A stretch of DNA of 64,000 bases from Diploptera punctata. Lineage: Eukaryota; Arthropoda; Insecta; Blattodea; Blaberidae. The DNA is taken from contig JASPKZ010007287.1 of assembly GCA_030220185.1 (NCBI GenBank), positions 690,501 through 754,500 of the forward strand. Reading direction: 5' to 3'. The position numbers and the translations under genes were made by a program. The notes under the pieces are model-generated. The model saw nothing but the letters and a program-made list of their open reading frames with translations. It did not search any database and was not told the origin of the DNA. This document shows, in pieces, positions 1 to 13,752 of the stretch (its first letter is position 1; every line of letters starts with the position of its first letter).

Positions 1-238
1 GTAAGCTACATTGCATGTATATCACAATAGATTGTATATAAACATTTAAGTTGAATTCAAAGGAAGATTTCTGTGATAATTTGTCTGAAAATGCTGAAAG
101 AGTCTTTGTCGATAATTTAAAATAAATTTTATTACGCATTAATATTTTAATTACGTTGTAAACAACATTTAGAAAACGATAATTTTCGATCAGATGAGCA
201 TGTTGCCAATTGTGTATTGGATTAAATATCTATTTCAG
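1..238 (+). other. 5'UTR intron of RBM39, inferred
   Basis: The window opens with GTAAGC, a good splice donor, and ATCTATTTCAG ends at 238, two bases before the RBM39 start codon. The simplest reading is a 238 bp intron in the 5'UTR, whose upstream noncoding exon lies just outside the window. The donor cannot be proven without the sequence to its left. Confidence 0.6.
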
Positions 239-294
239 AAATGGCTGAAGATTTTGATGTTGAAGCCATGTTGGAAGCACCATACAAAAAAGGA
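239..294 (+). CDS. RBM39: RBM39 exon with start codon
   Basis: The exon follows TATTTCAG and ends at GTAAGT (295-300). The ATG at 241 opens MAEDFDVEAMLEAPYKKG, close to the conserved N-terminus of RBM39/Caper. The 54 coding bases end in phase 0. This is the only plausible start because the motif begins at it. Confidence 0.95.
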
Positions 295-3200
295 GTAAGT
301 TCAATTTCATAATGTTATATTACTATATTTTAATAAAAAAGTTAATGTACATATTTATATATAAGAACAATTTGTATTTGACAGTGATTGTTTTTTATGT
401 GTATTACAATAGTGTATCTAAATTGTACATCAGATATTGTACAAACATCAATTAAGGCTAATTGTGGCATATTTTAATTGCACACAGCAGTTTCAGTGTG
501 AATGTTGAAAATAAATTCGTGGAATGATTAGGGAAATGGTGCACTACCATAACTTTAAAAAGAACAAATTACTGTTGTACAATCTTATAACCAATCTGAG
601 GTATATGTATGTGGAAAAAATATTTTAGAACATAACCTAGAAATAATAATATAAAAAAATATGCATCCTGCAAAGGAAGCACTGCGGCCGGGTGGGAGTA
701 CACAAGCTTTTTTTCTACCCACTTTAAAAGTATCTAATTACAATAAATATTAATAAAACACTATATTAAACGTATTTAGCTAAGAGATGTAATTATCACT
801 TCATTATTTTACTTGTAAATATGAAAATAAAGTCAAACTATTTCCTGTCATGACCACATAGGTTAGTAACTATGTCCTGTCATGACCACATAGGTTAGTA
901 ACTATGTCCTGTCATGACCACATAGGTTAGTAACTGTGTCCTGTCATGACCACATAGGTTATAAGAGTCCGTACTTCTAACCAGCGATAAACTAACAATT
1001 ATCAAACTTTTAACCAGCGATATACCACAAATGAGCAAAAACTAATGAATTTAACTCCTTTGCATGTTAGTGCGCTTTCCAGTTATTACTAAATGAGCAC
1101 AATGTGTACATTTAATCAAGGGATTCATATCTATATACCATATCCATGGTTTCAACAAATCAGGTCCGGACTTATCCGTTACTTATTTAACCGCGTAAAA
1201 TAATAAAAAGGACGTTCCTTGGATTTCACCTAGTTAGAGTAATTGATTTGTGTTACAGTAATTGATTTAGGTTTGGTTAGCTTTTAGGTTCCTTGCTTTT
1301 TAAATGTGATTTAATACGTAAAATAAATTACCTCTTCATTTCTGTTATTCTATGAAAAATTCAAAATGTCGGACGGTTACCATGTAAAATCATATTTCCA
1401 CTAGTTCATTTCGTGTTAATTATACATATTTAGGCGGCGGTTACATCTCTTAGGAATATTGATTCATTAACACTTTACAATACTTTAAATTACATCAAAA
1501 TTGGCATAAGTCGCGTAAGTAAAAAGCTTGTCTTATACAACCCCACCAGCACTGCTTAATGATTAAAAACAGAAATAGCACTATAACATACCCTATATTT
1601 TCTTATTTTTTCTAAGTCCTATAGAACAACATTGCGCATGTGCCAGAGTTTATAGAGCCAGCGATAAACCACCATCGAACCATACAGCGATAACCCACTG
1701 GCCACATTATCGATTATCATCCTTGCCTAATGGGTTATCGCTACTTGCCACATATTATTATTATCGTACTAAAGTTTATACAGCTTATGCTAGATGGCAT
1801 GTCACTGTGAAATTTGAATGACCAATCTTCGCAATAAATCCCCTAATCTATTTAAAAAAATATATTAATAATATTCAATTACCAAAGTTTATTAAAAATG
1901 GGTGTACACTTACTTATCACTCCCTAACGTCTTCCCAGTCAGCGAACCCACCAATGGGTTGTTAGTAGTTTATTGCTGGGAAGAAGAGAGAGAAATCAAA
2001 GACTAAGTAATATATTCTGTGGAGAAAATAGCAGTCAGCATCACAATATTGTGTAAGAGTGTTGTAATGTTAATGTTTTTTCGTATTTAAATAAATAGTT
2101 AAAAATTGTCAAGTAATGTTATAAAAATTGGGATAAGGTGGACAATCCGTCGCACATGAATTCTTCTAAGTTCTACAGAATCACAGTGCGCATGTGCGAG
2201 TTGCTGTAATGGTTAATGTAGCTTCTGGTAGATGGCTCTGAAGTTGGTGTTACTAACTTTCGGAATAAATTCCCAAATGCTAAAAGAAAATGGATGTAAA
2301 CTAACTTCCCATTTTCTAACCTAACAAAACAATTTACGTGAATATTATTTAATAAACTAATTTTACATACATTAACTTGTTCCATCAGAATCTAACAAAA
2401 TGAAGTTAATTTCTTGAAATATGGTTTGGAATTATTTTCAAATGTTGGTAACTCCGATTTGAGAACCACTTAGCAGATGTTACATGAAGCATTTGCATGT
2501 CTGTAGAACTCTATGCACAATATTCACGTAATTTATAAATATTTAAAAATCGTAAGGAATGTTTATAAAATGGTTCCAAAATGTTTGAAATAGTACCGTA
2601 CATTGTTATAAATGGTTGAAAAGTATTTAGTGCATCAGTGGCATAAGAATGTTGGATGGAAAATTGTGTGGGTCGGTTTGTCAACCTCAGCCAAAAATTG
2701 TTTGAAAAATTTTAAATTATTAAAAAAATGTTAAATACAAAAGAAGAGCTATAGTTTACAACAATAAACTGAAAAATCAAGGGTAAGTAGAACTGCAGTT
2801 GAACCACAGATTTGCCAATGTATGTGAATATTTGTGTTTAAGACAGATCATATTCCCACTTGGTTCAGTGTGTCCACACTGACATAACTTTTTTCCTCCA
2901 TAGTCCTTGGTAGAAATCCCCATGACTTTTTCGTAATAGGATATAGGATGTTGTATTGAACAATGTGATATCACAATATGAGAAAAAAATGTTTTGGTAC
3001 CATGAACGTAGCCATGTAAAGAATCTAATCAATTTAGTTTGCAACCTATGGCTTTATACTTCATTCTAACATATATAGTGCATCATTTTCTTAACAATAG
3101 CGTAAATTCAAATTCAATTTATTCATAAATAAATTGTTTGGACAATATCTATTATACAATTTACAATTTTCAAGCCCATTGATGTGACTTTTTTTACTGA

Positions 3201-6200
3201 TATGGACTCCTCCATTTCTGTATCTTGTAGACCCTTACATGTCACAGCTTGGCTCAGAACCGAGCCATAGACCCAGCCTGGGGCTCAAAGCACAGAGGTA
3301 CTGCAATCTTTAATTAGGTATCTTTAATCATTTGTAGTTATCTTAGTGTTAAAATAAATTTTAAATACTTGAGTTTTAGGTAGTTAATTTAGTTTTTACA
3401 TAATCAAATTCAGAGACTAACATAATTTAGTTTCACATAATCAGATTGAGGACAATTTTATTGCACAATATATTTTTAACTGTAGTTTTTAATTATATAT
3501 TAATTTTCAGTAAATATTATAACAGGAATTAAAAAGTAAAATATTTATTTTTATACATAAATATATGGCTGCGGAAGTTTTATGTGGCAAGGTTTCTGAA
3601 TGTGTCCCATTCTGTCACCCCAGGGTCCTACCCAGATGGGTTTGCAAGCAACAGTCACTCTTAACCAAGAGATCGCTCGACGGAAGAAGATTCAAACCAG
3701 GAGGCTGTGGAAGGCCAAAATTCCCGCACAGTAGCCTAGTCCGCACATTTACACACAGCCACGGCCAGATGAGCTTTGCCGTGTATGTGTTTGTTGATTT
3801 GAGTGAAAGATTGTGTGAATATATGAATGAATGATGGCATGAATGTGTATTGTCTGGACGACAGCTCAATTGGTACCTGATCTGTATAAATAGATCTTTA
3901 AGGTGAGCAGCAAATCATGTACCAATGCTTTTTATATGTTGAATTTGCAGTATATATTAAAATACACATTATGCCCAATCAATAGGAGTAGCAAAGCTAT
4001 AATATTAACAGGAATATTTGTAACAACTTTCTGTTTGCATTATTGCTTTGTATCATACCTGGACCCCTTTCCATCATTAAACTTTACAATAAGTATCACT
4101 GAAATATGTAAAGATAGCTCATCTTCTGAGGAGAATAGATTCATTACAGAAATAAGATTAGGTATTAATTAATGTATCATATTGTAATGGTAATAAACTG
4201 ATACTTACATTCTTTGTTTAAAAGTATTATGTTTTCAAAAAAATGTAATCTTAATTGAAGACTCTTGAGGAAATGGAGGTATCATCTCAACATTTCAATT
4301 GAGGGCAACCATTTAAAAATTGAAACCAATTTAACTTTATACTGAGAGAAAAATTTAAATATGAATTTTTTTTTAGTGAGTAGCTTCCTGTTTTTTTCTG
4401 GTCTTTAAACCACATAAACTATCATTCAGGATATTCATAGAAACTCATATTGTCCGATTCATTGATTTATCTCCCTTTTCCCCTAGAGTTTTCAATTCAT
4501 TTGTATAAGTTGTAATATATTGTAAATAAATATACTTTTTAAATATTATAAATACTAATAATTTGGGGGATGAGTTATAATGAATATAAAAGAATATATT
4601 TAAAAAGATATGGAAATTTTGATCATAATAAATAAAAAAACTGTGGAATTGTTTACATAAACAACATAAGTGAAAAATGTATAATAATTTATTCTAAAAC
4701 TTTGTAGTATGGAAATAAAATTGCAGAGCAGCTATATTGGTGATGAAAATTCTTTCTGCCACATTAGTTGCTCCTTTTGCGATTGGTGAAATAGGAATAC
4801 CGTACAGTATTCAAAAATTGGTTGAATTGTTGTAAATTTATGATGGAATAGGGCTATAGTTTGGGAAAACGGGCACAAAAATGATTTATAACAAAATTTA
4901 AAGCCTCCAAATTGAGATGTCTGATGGGCTGTATCTTTGCAGAAGTAAGGATGTATTTGGCCAAGCGGGAGGATGATCGCTTACGTAATAGGAGGTGAGT
5001 AACGTTTCTAGGGAATTTCCCCAAAGCAACCTCTCCTGAATTCCTTCAACAGCAAACGCGTGAGCAGGAAAAGAAGAGGAAAAAAAAAAAAAATTAAAAA
5101 CCCTCCTAAAAATAGAATCATTCAAATTAAATTTAGAATGGAAGTATTAATGGAATGCTGGTGTGTGTTTTTCTTCCTTTTTTTTTTTACTTCCTGCGTG
5201 ATGCCTGGTTGCGTTGCCGTGGGTTACCAACACTTTGTGTGGCTGTTTCATAGGATGATGTATCGGGTGGGAAGACTTCATCACAGCGGGAGAATGGCAC
5301 TTCGAGCAGTGGCTACAAATCATCTGGGTGAGTATTTTTAACAAGTTTTTTAAGAAAATCTAATTGAGATCTCATTGAATTAGATCTGAAATGAATTATC
5401 TGTGTTCTGTTTGTTATAGAAACTGTACAGTTCATAGCAGTGCTTAGTAGTTACTTTGATTGGTGAGTATGGTGGGGCTGAATAGCTGCAGAATGTTGCC
5501 ATAAATTTATTTCATGTTTCGGGGAATTTAGTAGTCCAGTGATTTGCAAATGTTTCGGTCCATGGATTTCCCAAAATAAGTTTAAAAATATGTATGATTA
5601 TGTAAAGTATGTATACACACACACATCCCCAAATGTGTCTCGTGGAGACATAGGTGCTCCCCTAGTAATACTTTCTTGAACAAGCATAATTTAGTTATGC
5701 TTATTTCCTTACAGATGTCAATGAGTGACATGTGGTCAACATATTGTCTCACTAAGACATCTAATTGGCAAATATGATATTACTTGGATGTGGAAGGTTG
5801 GTTATATTTTGTTCAGAGGCACTAATTTAGGCTTGAGGTTCTTTCATGAGCACCTAAATCTTTGAGATTTGGGACTCAAGGCTTGAAATCCCTCCCGAGA
5901 ACTTGTCCTTTAGATTTTTCCACTCTGAAGATGGATTGACCTCGGCCAAGTTTCAACATTTGACCCTTGCAGAGGCAAGGAACATAACTCTTAGACCACC
6001 GTAAGATGTAAGCAATTCGATGTAATTTACAAAAATATTATATTATTTTCAGTCTGATCATCTTACCTCAATATTAATGTTGATTTGTTCTTGGCCATGT
6101 TTCAAAACAATTCTGTTTTATCGTCAGCTTGTCCAGACTGGTTTCATTTATGTTGCACACCCTGGATGTCGATGTCAGCTCCATCTTGTGGTTGGCTAAT

Positions 6201-6203
6201 GTA

Positions 6204-6234
<31 letters not shown>

Positions 6235-9200
6235 TATTATTATTATTATTATTATTATAATATAGTATTAAAATATTTTTTTAATTATATGTAGAATATG
6301 CAATAGGTCATATATATTTTTGCCCTACTGTAATAGTATTATATAATCCATCCATCCATCCATCCATCCATAGTAATTCTGTCCGAGGGTAGGTCTTTCA
6401 CTGCAATCATAGCATTTGCGTGCTTTGCTTGCAGCTTTACTGGGGAATTTTAGGTGTGGTAGCTTCCCGTTGCTTTCCACACAGGTGAAGGATGATGATG
6501 ATGGCCATATGATTTCAGGGACTGTTTGGGCTTTTAAGTTTTCCTAACATTTGTCTTACAGGTGAGGAAAAACCCCAATAAAAACCTCACCCAGAAAGAC
6601 TGCCCCAACCAGGGATCGATCCCGGGCCTGCTGCATGACAAGGCAGCACGCTACCTCGAGACCACAGCGGTGGACTACTTTCTACATAAGCCTTGTAATA
6701 AAAAGTATGTTTTTTTTGTTTTCTTTGTAAAATCATACATACAAGATAACTTGTCATTCTAAGTGCTCTGAATTCTTTTATTTTTTCTTATTTGTTAACT
6801 CAAATTAGCTAGTATGTTGGCATCTGACAGTATTACCTCATTCCATATTATTGCTAATTGAAATGTTAATGATGGTGATGCTGATAATACTAGTAATAAT
6901 ACTAATTAATGTTAACAATGGAGTTACTGATGGCACAACCCTACCAATGACTAAGAAAAACAAGTCTAAATAAATCATAATGAAAATACAGATACCAAAA
7001 AGAGGAAGATAACCAGGAAAGGAAAAACTGATCCAATAACAGTGTTGAAGAGAGAAATGTCTTGAAATGACTGTGGGATAAAGCTTGTTGTATTGTCACG
7101 GGTCCTCTACAAGTATACAAAGTTTCAAGTCGATCCAATGTTTCTAAGTTGGTGAAAATCGCGTTGAAAGATTCCGTTACATAGATACAAAAAACACTTT
7201 TTTTTATTTTCTGATGATTATGGCCAGGATTTTAGAAAATAAATATGAAATTATTGTATTGTCACGGGTCCTCTACAAGTATACAAAGTTTCAAGTCGAT
7301 CCGATGATTTTAAGTGGGTGAAAATCGCATTGAAAGATTCCGTTACATAGATAGATAGATAGATACAGGTCAAGCTAATATAAAGCGTGTAAAAAGAGTG
7401 GGTCTTTGACATAGATTGTCAAGCCAGAAAACTTAAATTGTCATGTGGTACAGATCATAGCAGGGAGAAAGTTTTAAATGGCTTATTTTTTAATAAGACT
7501 GAAACTCAATGTTTCACAAATTTTGGAACTTGTCTCCTTGGAATGAACACCATACTTTCTTAAGATGTATAGCCGAATGTCAGCCAACTAAAAGAAAGGG
7601 AGGGGATCAATGAAAAGTGATTATCATCACTTCTATGATGAACTTCCACACATATCCAATCAATTATAATGCAAACATTCAACCACGTCTTTCCTTTAAA
7701 AAAATGTTTGTCACAGTAGGAATGGTGTCACTTTGAGAGCCTTAACGATTAACCTACGAGGCAATTTTGCACTAATTATTACGTTATTATAAAGTATGAC
7801 ACGTATATGAAGCTACACACAAAACCTTGTAACTCCAAATATCCTAACAAGAAATTACATTTAATTAATGTTGGGAAGTAAAAATATGAGGTATAATCAT
7901 TAAAATTCATCGGAGAACATATTGTTTAAACAACTCACCTCATAGGATTCATGCTTCCATGATATCGCGATTTCAAACATAGTCATGTTCATCGTCAGCC
8001 ATAACTCCGACTGACGAAATTCTTCGGCCGTCAACTATTCTATTGTCGCCATCTTCAGTGCTGCCATCTATGGTTGAATTTATGAACTTCGAAATCAATG
8101 TAATTTCGTTAGGGAAAACTTTTAAAACAAGTAGAGAAACCTTTGGAATTGACAGTTTGGGAAAAAATATACATTCAGAAAAACAAAAATAGATCAATGA
8201 ATTTTGATATCCTTAACGAAATTACATTGATTTTGAAGTTCATAAATTCAACCATAGATGGCAGCACTGAAGATGGCAACAATAGAATAGTTGACGGCCG
8301 AAGAATTTCGTCAGTCGGAGTTATGGCTGACGATGAACATGACTATGTTTGAAATCGCGATATCATGGAAGCATGAATCCTATGAGGTAAGTTGTTTAAA
8401 CAATATGTTCTCCGATGAATTTTAAGAAATTACAGCCTAACACTTGTAAATCCATTTTCCATTATGTTAAATTGATTGTTTGTTAATCTAGGCTCGAGTT
8501 TTTTATCCCTATTAAATTATATTTTATTTTTGGACTAACAGTGACAATATTATATTATTTTTGGTCTGGACATCTTACCTCAATATTAATGTTGATTTGT
8601 TCTTCGACATGTTTCAAAACAATTCTGTTTTATCGTCAGCTTCCCCAGACTGAGTCTGGGAATTGTTTTGAAACATGTCCAAGAACAAATCAACATTAAT
8701 ATTGAGGTAAGATGTCCAGACCAAAAATAATATAATTAAAATAACCTCAAAATATAACTTCCTAAAATTAAATATTAGTGACAATATGTTTTATATTCAA
8801 GTCCTAATATTACAATATATGCTTGTTGCACCTTTAAGTTTGTGGCTATGGATTTAAAATAAAATTAATAGCATAAAATATATCAACTTGACTCCCAGAC
8901 TGTGAACTCAAGACTAAATGAAAAAGAACAAAGAAATTCCCTTAAAATTATGTTTCATAATATTTTAAAAATTCCATTATTAACAGCCATAACAAAAGTA
9001 AACAAACAGAAAAAAATCATGTAGGCACACTTACAATTTTAGACTTATACAATTAGCAAAATCAAGTTAAATGTTAGGGGGGGATGTAAATTACAAGTCC
9101 CAAGTCACCATCAGATGTTAAAAGTATATTTCTGGTAAAATGGTGTTCCACGATTTTATAAACAAAGAGTGGGGGACTTTAAAAATACAAAGATACTAAA

Positions 9201-12200
9201 TTTGGCGTACTCACTTTTAAAAGGACATTTACCACTGGTAGAAGGCAAGGACGTTCTCTTCTGGGTTTTGTGAACTGTTTTTTGCAGATCCATGTATCAA
9301 GACAAAATTTAATGGTTTTTCATAAGGAATAAAAAAAATCCCACACATGTTTTACTTTAATTATAGCATTCAGTGTGTCAGTGTCCATGCAGTTTTGCTC
9401 TTTTGTCCAAACTGCATTCACAAGGGAGAATATGCTTTCTACAGCACCATTGGTTCCTGGAATACAAAATGAGAATTCAAACAGTTTATTATGTTTTCAA
9501 GCAATAAATCTAGTTTATAGTAATGAAAACTTCTGCCAACACTCCATAGTAGATAATTTGTTTCCCAGAACATTTTCCTATTGTCCACACATACGCATTT
9601 TCATTAAGCAACGTATTTTCATTAACCGAGTAATCAAATTTCATGTCTATAATAAACTTGAGGGAGTTCTGTACATCTTCCCATGTATAAGACTTTTTTA
9701 GAGAAGTACTTGCCAAACAAGTTAACCTTTATATTCCGGGGTATTTAAAAATACCGCATGAATTGTAGGACGGAATTTAAATCCCAGTCCGTGATATTAA
9801 ATGGATGGTAGAGCACGCATACTAACAACAATTTTTTTTTATGAAAAACTATATGAGAGATAAGTATAAAATAACTTTTATTTAATTCATAAAAGAGTGT
9901 ATTATTCAATGAAATGTTTAATTTTTACATACAATAGAGAATTTTATTATTAAAAGTTAAAATTTATTTGCGAGGTCTATAGTTTTTGGTTTGACTTTAT
10001 AACGGGTTCAGTTTATGATTTGAAGGTGACTGTACTCTTGCAAAGAGGATTTGATGATGTAGTTGGAACACCACGTGTGCCATGAAAATTCTGCTTTGAA
10101 AGCATAAACATGAATTAATGCCCGCCTTGTTGACGACATAGTTATCAGCACATTTTTTTTGGCTGTGGCACTCAAACCTTATACAACACTAAGATTCAAT
10201 CTTGAATTAGTAACTAGACTGTGGTTTGTTTTGTAACATATAAAAAAATGGCTTCACGTATATGGCATCCTGGATTATCAAAATATTGTGAGTAGAATAT
10301 GAAATATTTTAAAAAAATAATACTAACAAGATATTACCATGTTAACTCGTTATAATTTAAATACAAAATTAGGGGTGAAAAAGACACCACATGTTTTTTT
10401 TCTTATTTTTGATGAATAATTGATCTAAAACACAATAGGTTAGAGCCACAAATAACTTCCTTGCAATATTTTCTGAATTTTTATAATTTTACAAAGAAAT
10501 AATGTTATCATGGGAAAAATATGTAAAAATTAGGGGTGAAAAAGGCACCTGATGTGTTTTTTAATTTTTTGTGAATACTTGATTGGAACACAATAGGTTA
10601 GAGCCACCAATAATTCCTTTACAATATTTTCTGAATTTTTTTAATTTTACAAAGAAATAATGTTATCATTGGACAAATATGTCCACTAAGTCCTTTAGGG
10701 CTTTACATTTAATGGACAAAATATGTCCCTCAAGTCTTCTAAAAGTTAATTCATCAAATGGATAACTCTATTCTTTACATACTCCATGAATGTGTCATAA
10801 AAACTAAATACTGCTTACTTATTCCATCTTCAGATTCTAACTTAGATGCTTTTTCCTCTCCAATATAGATATTGATGATTATATCTTTTATTTTCTAATA
10901 TACATCTACTCCTTAAATATTATTCTGTTAAAGATATTTTATTGAAGAGTTAAACAATCCTAGCTGGTTATACAAGAATATAAGAAACAACTGTGAATTT
11001 TTAGACTCAAAGAATATTTTTAGCATTGTTGAACATTTTTCCATAGTTGTATGATTTTAAACCGGGATATATGTCAGTTATTCTCTTTACAGCAGGTATT
11101 AATGAAATCCGCCTTGTTTTAATGTATCCCTATATATATTCCATTACTACAAAATTGCAAAAAAATCCTGGATATATGTCAGTTATTCTCTTTATAGCAG
11201 GTATTAATGAAATCCACCTTGTTTTAATGTATCCTTATATGTTTGTATATTCCATTACTATAAAATTGCAAAAAATCCTAAATGTGTTCGAACATGCATT
11301 GTGAAATTGTACAAAAATTTTGACACACAATGCTTTGAGTGTCCACTGGCAAACAGACACAACCCACATATATTACTTTCCTCTTTGTCTTGTTATTTTT
11401 TTGATTACATAAATTTACTATTTGTATTATCTGTTAAAAATGATAATTTTTATCGGTATACTCAGCATCAAGAAGTACCTGCAATATGTGTTCTGTTCGC
11501 ATGTCATAGGTGTTTTTCCATCAAGTTTGACAAGGCAATTATTTTGATATTCTATATTTGAAGAGGAAAATTCTCACCCAGACCAAGACTCCAACCCAGG
11601 ACCTTTGGCTTTCTAGGCCAGTGCTCTACCATCTGAGCTATCGGGGCAAGTTCCGATCTAGATGCAAATTTTTCTGTTATATACGTTGTAATTCCCTGCA
11701 CCAAATGCTATGAATATGAGCCTTTGCTTCTATCTTTGCAAATGGTGGCTTCTTAGTTAAGAAGACAGCAGGAATTTAAACACTACTTTATAAAGCCGGT
11801 AGGGCTGAGATGGTAGAGCATTGACCTAGAAAGCCAAAGATCCCGGGTTCGAGTCTCGGTCTGTGCAAGAATTTGTCTCTTCAAATATAATTTATCCTTC
11901 ACTGAGAAATGTTAAATTAATAATAGAAACATCAATTATTTTGATTTTAATTCCCTCAGATTGAACAAAATAACAAATGAACACCAAAACTACTTGTATA
12001 TGCTTTTATTAGATGAATGTGTCATTCCTGATATCTATTGGCTGCGGAAATTACTGGAACCTAAGGTTACATGTGCCCAAACTAAAGTGAAAGCAATCAT
12101 TTGAAATGTTTTTGCAACATTAGCATACACTCATACGAGAGTTTCAAGTCAATACGTATAACTCCTCTTTAGCTGCCGGCACTGTTACCAATACACATGT

Positions 12201-13703
12201 TGGAGAAATACAAATTAATTGTTTTGCTTGATACTCACAAAATCTGCCTCTGTATGTTTTTTAGTTTCAAATATTTTTGAATATTATTACTACTGCCATG
12301 GTCGATTGAAAAAGTAGAATTGCAAGTAACAAAACACTTTATCCATCAGTACTTTTAAAAATGCATGGTAATCCACTGGTGAGGTTATTAATTTAAATCT
12401 TTAAGTCCATACCTGATATATCAATTGTCCTTAACTAGAACAATTTTCAGTGCTAATAACAAAAGGAAATTTGCATTTTAAAAGAAGCACATACTTTTTC
12501 TTCGGTGGCATCTTGTTTTCTTCACAGTCATAAGAAAACAAACCCATTCCCGGAAATTCACATCACAATATGTTATTGACTGTTCATTTATATACTATTT
12601 AACAATTAAGTTTAATTTAAAAAATACTGGTGCCACGTGAGTCGTGTGGTGGTGATTGGTTGGTAAACTGTTGACAATAAGAGGTAAGAAAGGCAATAAT
12701 AAAAGCAAGATAGGGAACCTGCTATTTGACATAACAATGTAATAGTAATTGAGTTTGTATCTTTTAAACATTCTTACCTCATATGATAGTTTTGTCGGAC
12801 ATATGTTTCTAGGCTGTTGCCCCTTGAAACACATGTCCGACAAAACTATCATATGAGATAAGAATGTTTAAAAAATACAAACTAAATTATTAAATTAAAC
12901 CTCATAATGTTACTTCCTAATGATTTTAAAATGTAATAGTAATAAGACTTCATAAAAAATCTGTCAGCCCATAAAATCATAAAGCAAGTTTATTGAGTCT
13001 AATATCTTACCTCAATTTAATGATTTGTTCTCGACCATGTTTCGATTAGTCTTCTAATCATTATCAGCATGGCCAGACCGGTTAGATTTATGTTGTAAAC
13101 TCTGGATGTCGATGCCAGCTCCCTCTTGCGGTTGGCCGAAGAACTTCCAAACAAGATCACTCTCAATCGGTATTTCAAAATCCATAACTCTGTTTTTGTT
13201 CTTCTGGATGTAGATTTTTTCCCCAAATAGTTCTTTTGTATTTTCTAACTGTTTTAATAATTTAATGTTCAAATTTATATTATGTTTTTCAGACCAAACA
13301 TGAGCAGCAACTGCAGATTTTTCTATTTCCCCATTTTTAATATTCCTTATGTGTTCCTTGGTTCTAATTTTCAGGTTTCTTTTCGTTTTTCCTATATATA
13401 TATATATATATATATATATAATCTCTTTTTTTTACAACCAGTACATTAAATTTGATATATTCCTGATTTTTTACTTTGATCAGTTTTTAATTTTTTTTTT
13501 TTTGTTTGTATTAGTTTATTTAAACTGTGGTTAATTTTCGGTGCTAATTTAATATTAAATTTGTCAGATATCTTTTTTGGGCACACGATAAATTCCGAAA
13601 AATAACCACAGTTTAAATAAACTAATAAAAACCAACAAAAATAAAAAAAAATTGATCAAAGTAAAAAATCAGGAATATATCAAATTGAATGTACTGGTTG
13701 TGA

Positions 13704-13752
<49 letters not shown>

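Larger units (their letters stand above)
7860..8423 (-). mobile_element. PLE head-to-head dimer with two hammerheads
   Basis: The insertion is flanked by an 11 bp TSD, AAGAAATTACA (7849-7859 and 8424-8434). Tail sequence (GGGAAGTAAAAATATGAGGT) is at the left. Two inverted arms each encode the last residues of the PLE protein, and the right arm extends about 100 bp further into FGKKYTFRKT-type GIY-YIG sequence. Each arm holds a complete hammerhead-like motif, at 7957-8004 (minus) and 8321-8368 (plus). The same family is at 15470-15590 and 47612-48250. Confidence 0.9.
11549..11932 (+). mobile_element. tRNA-like inverted composite element
   Basis: Flanked by a 13 bp TSD, CAATTATTTTGAT (11536-11548 and 11933-11945). 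It contains an inverted tRNA-like copy (11576-11647), a direct copy (11795-11866) and the tail ATTTATCCTTCACTGAGAAATG-type sequence through TTAAATTAATAATAGAAACA. Both tRNA copies carry many substitutions, so this is an old insertion. The layout matches the PLE hairpins. Confidence 0.88.

Noticed and set aside
844..960. CRISPR-like array
   Set aside because: Directly abutting 32 bp repeats without spacers in a eukaryotic intron: a minisatellite.
3565..3869. Overlapping ORFs on both strands in a GC-richer block
   Set aside because: No recognisable domain, no splice context, and both strands are open, so more likely composition than coding.
9375..9716. 108-codon frame and its antisense partner
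   Set aside because: AT-rich, no family resemblance, no repeat or splice support.
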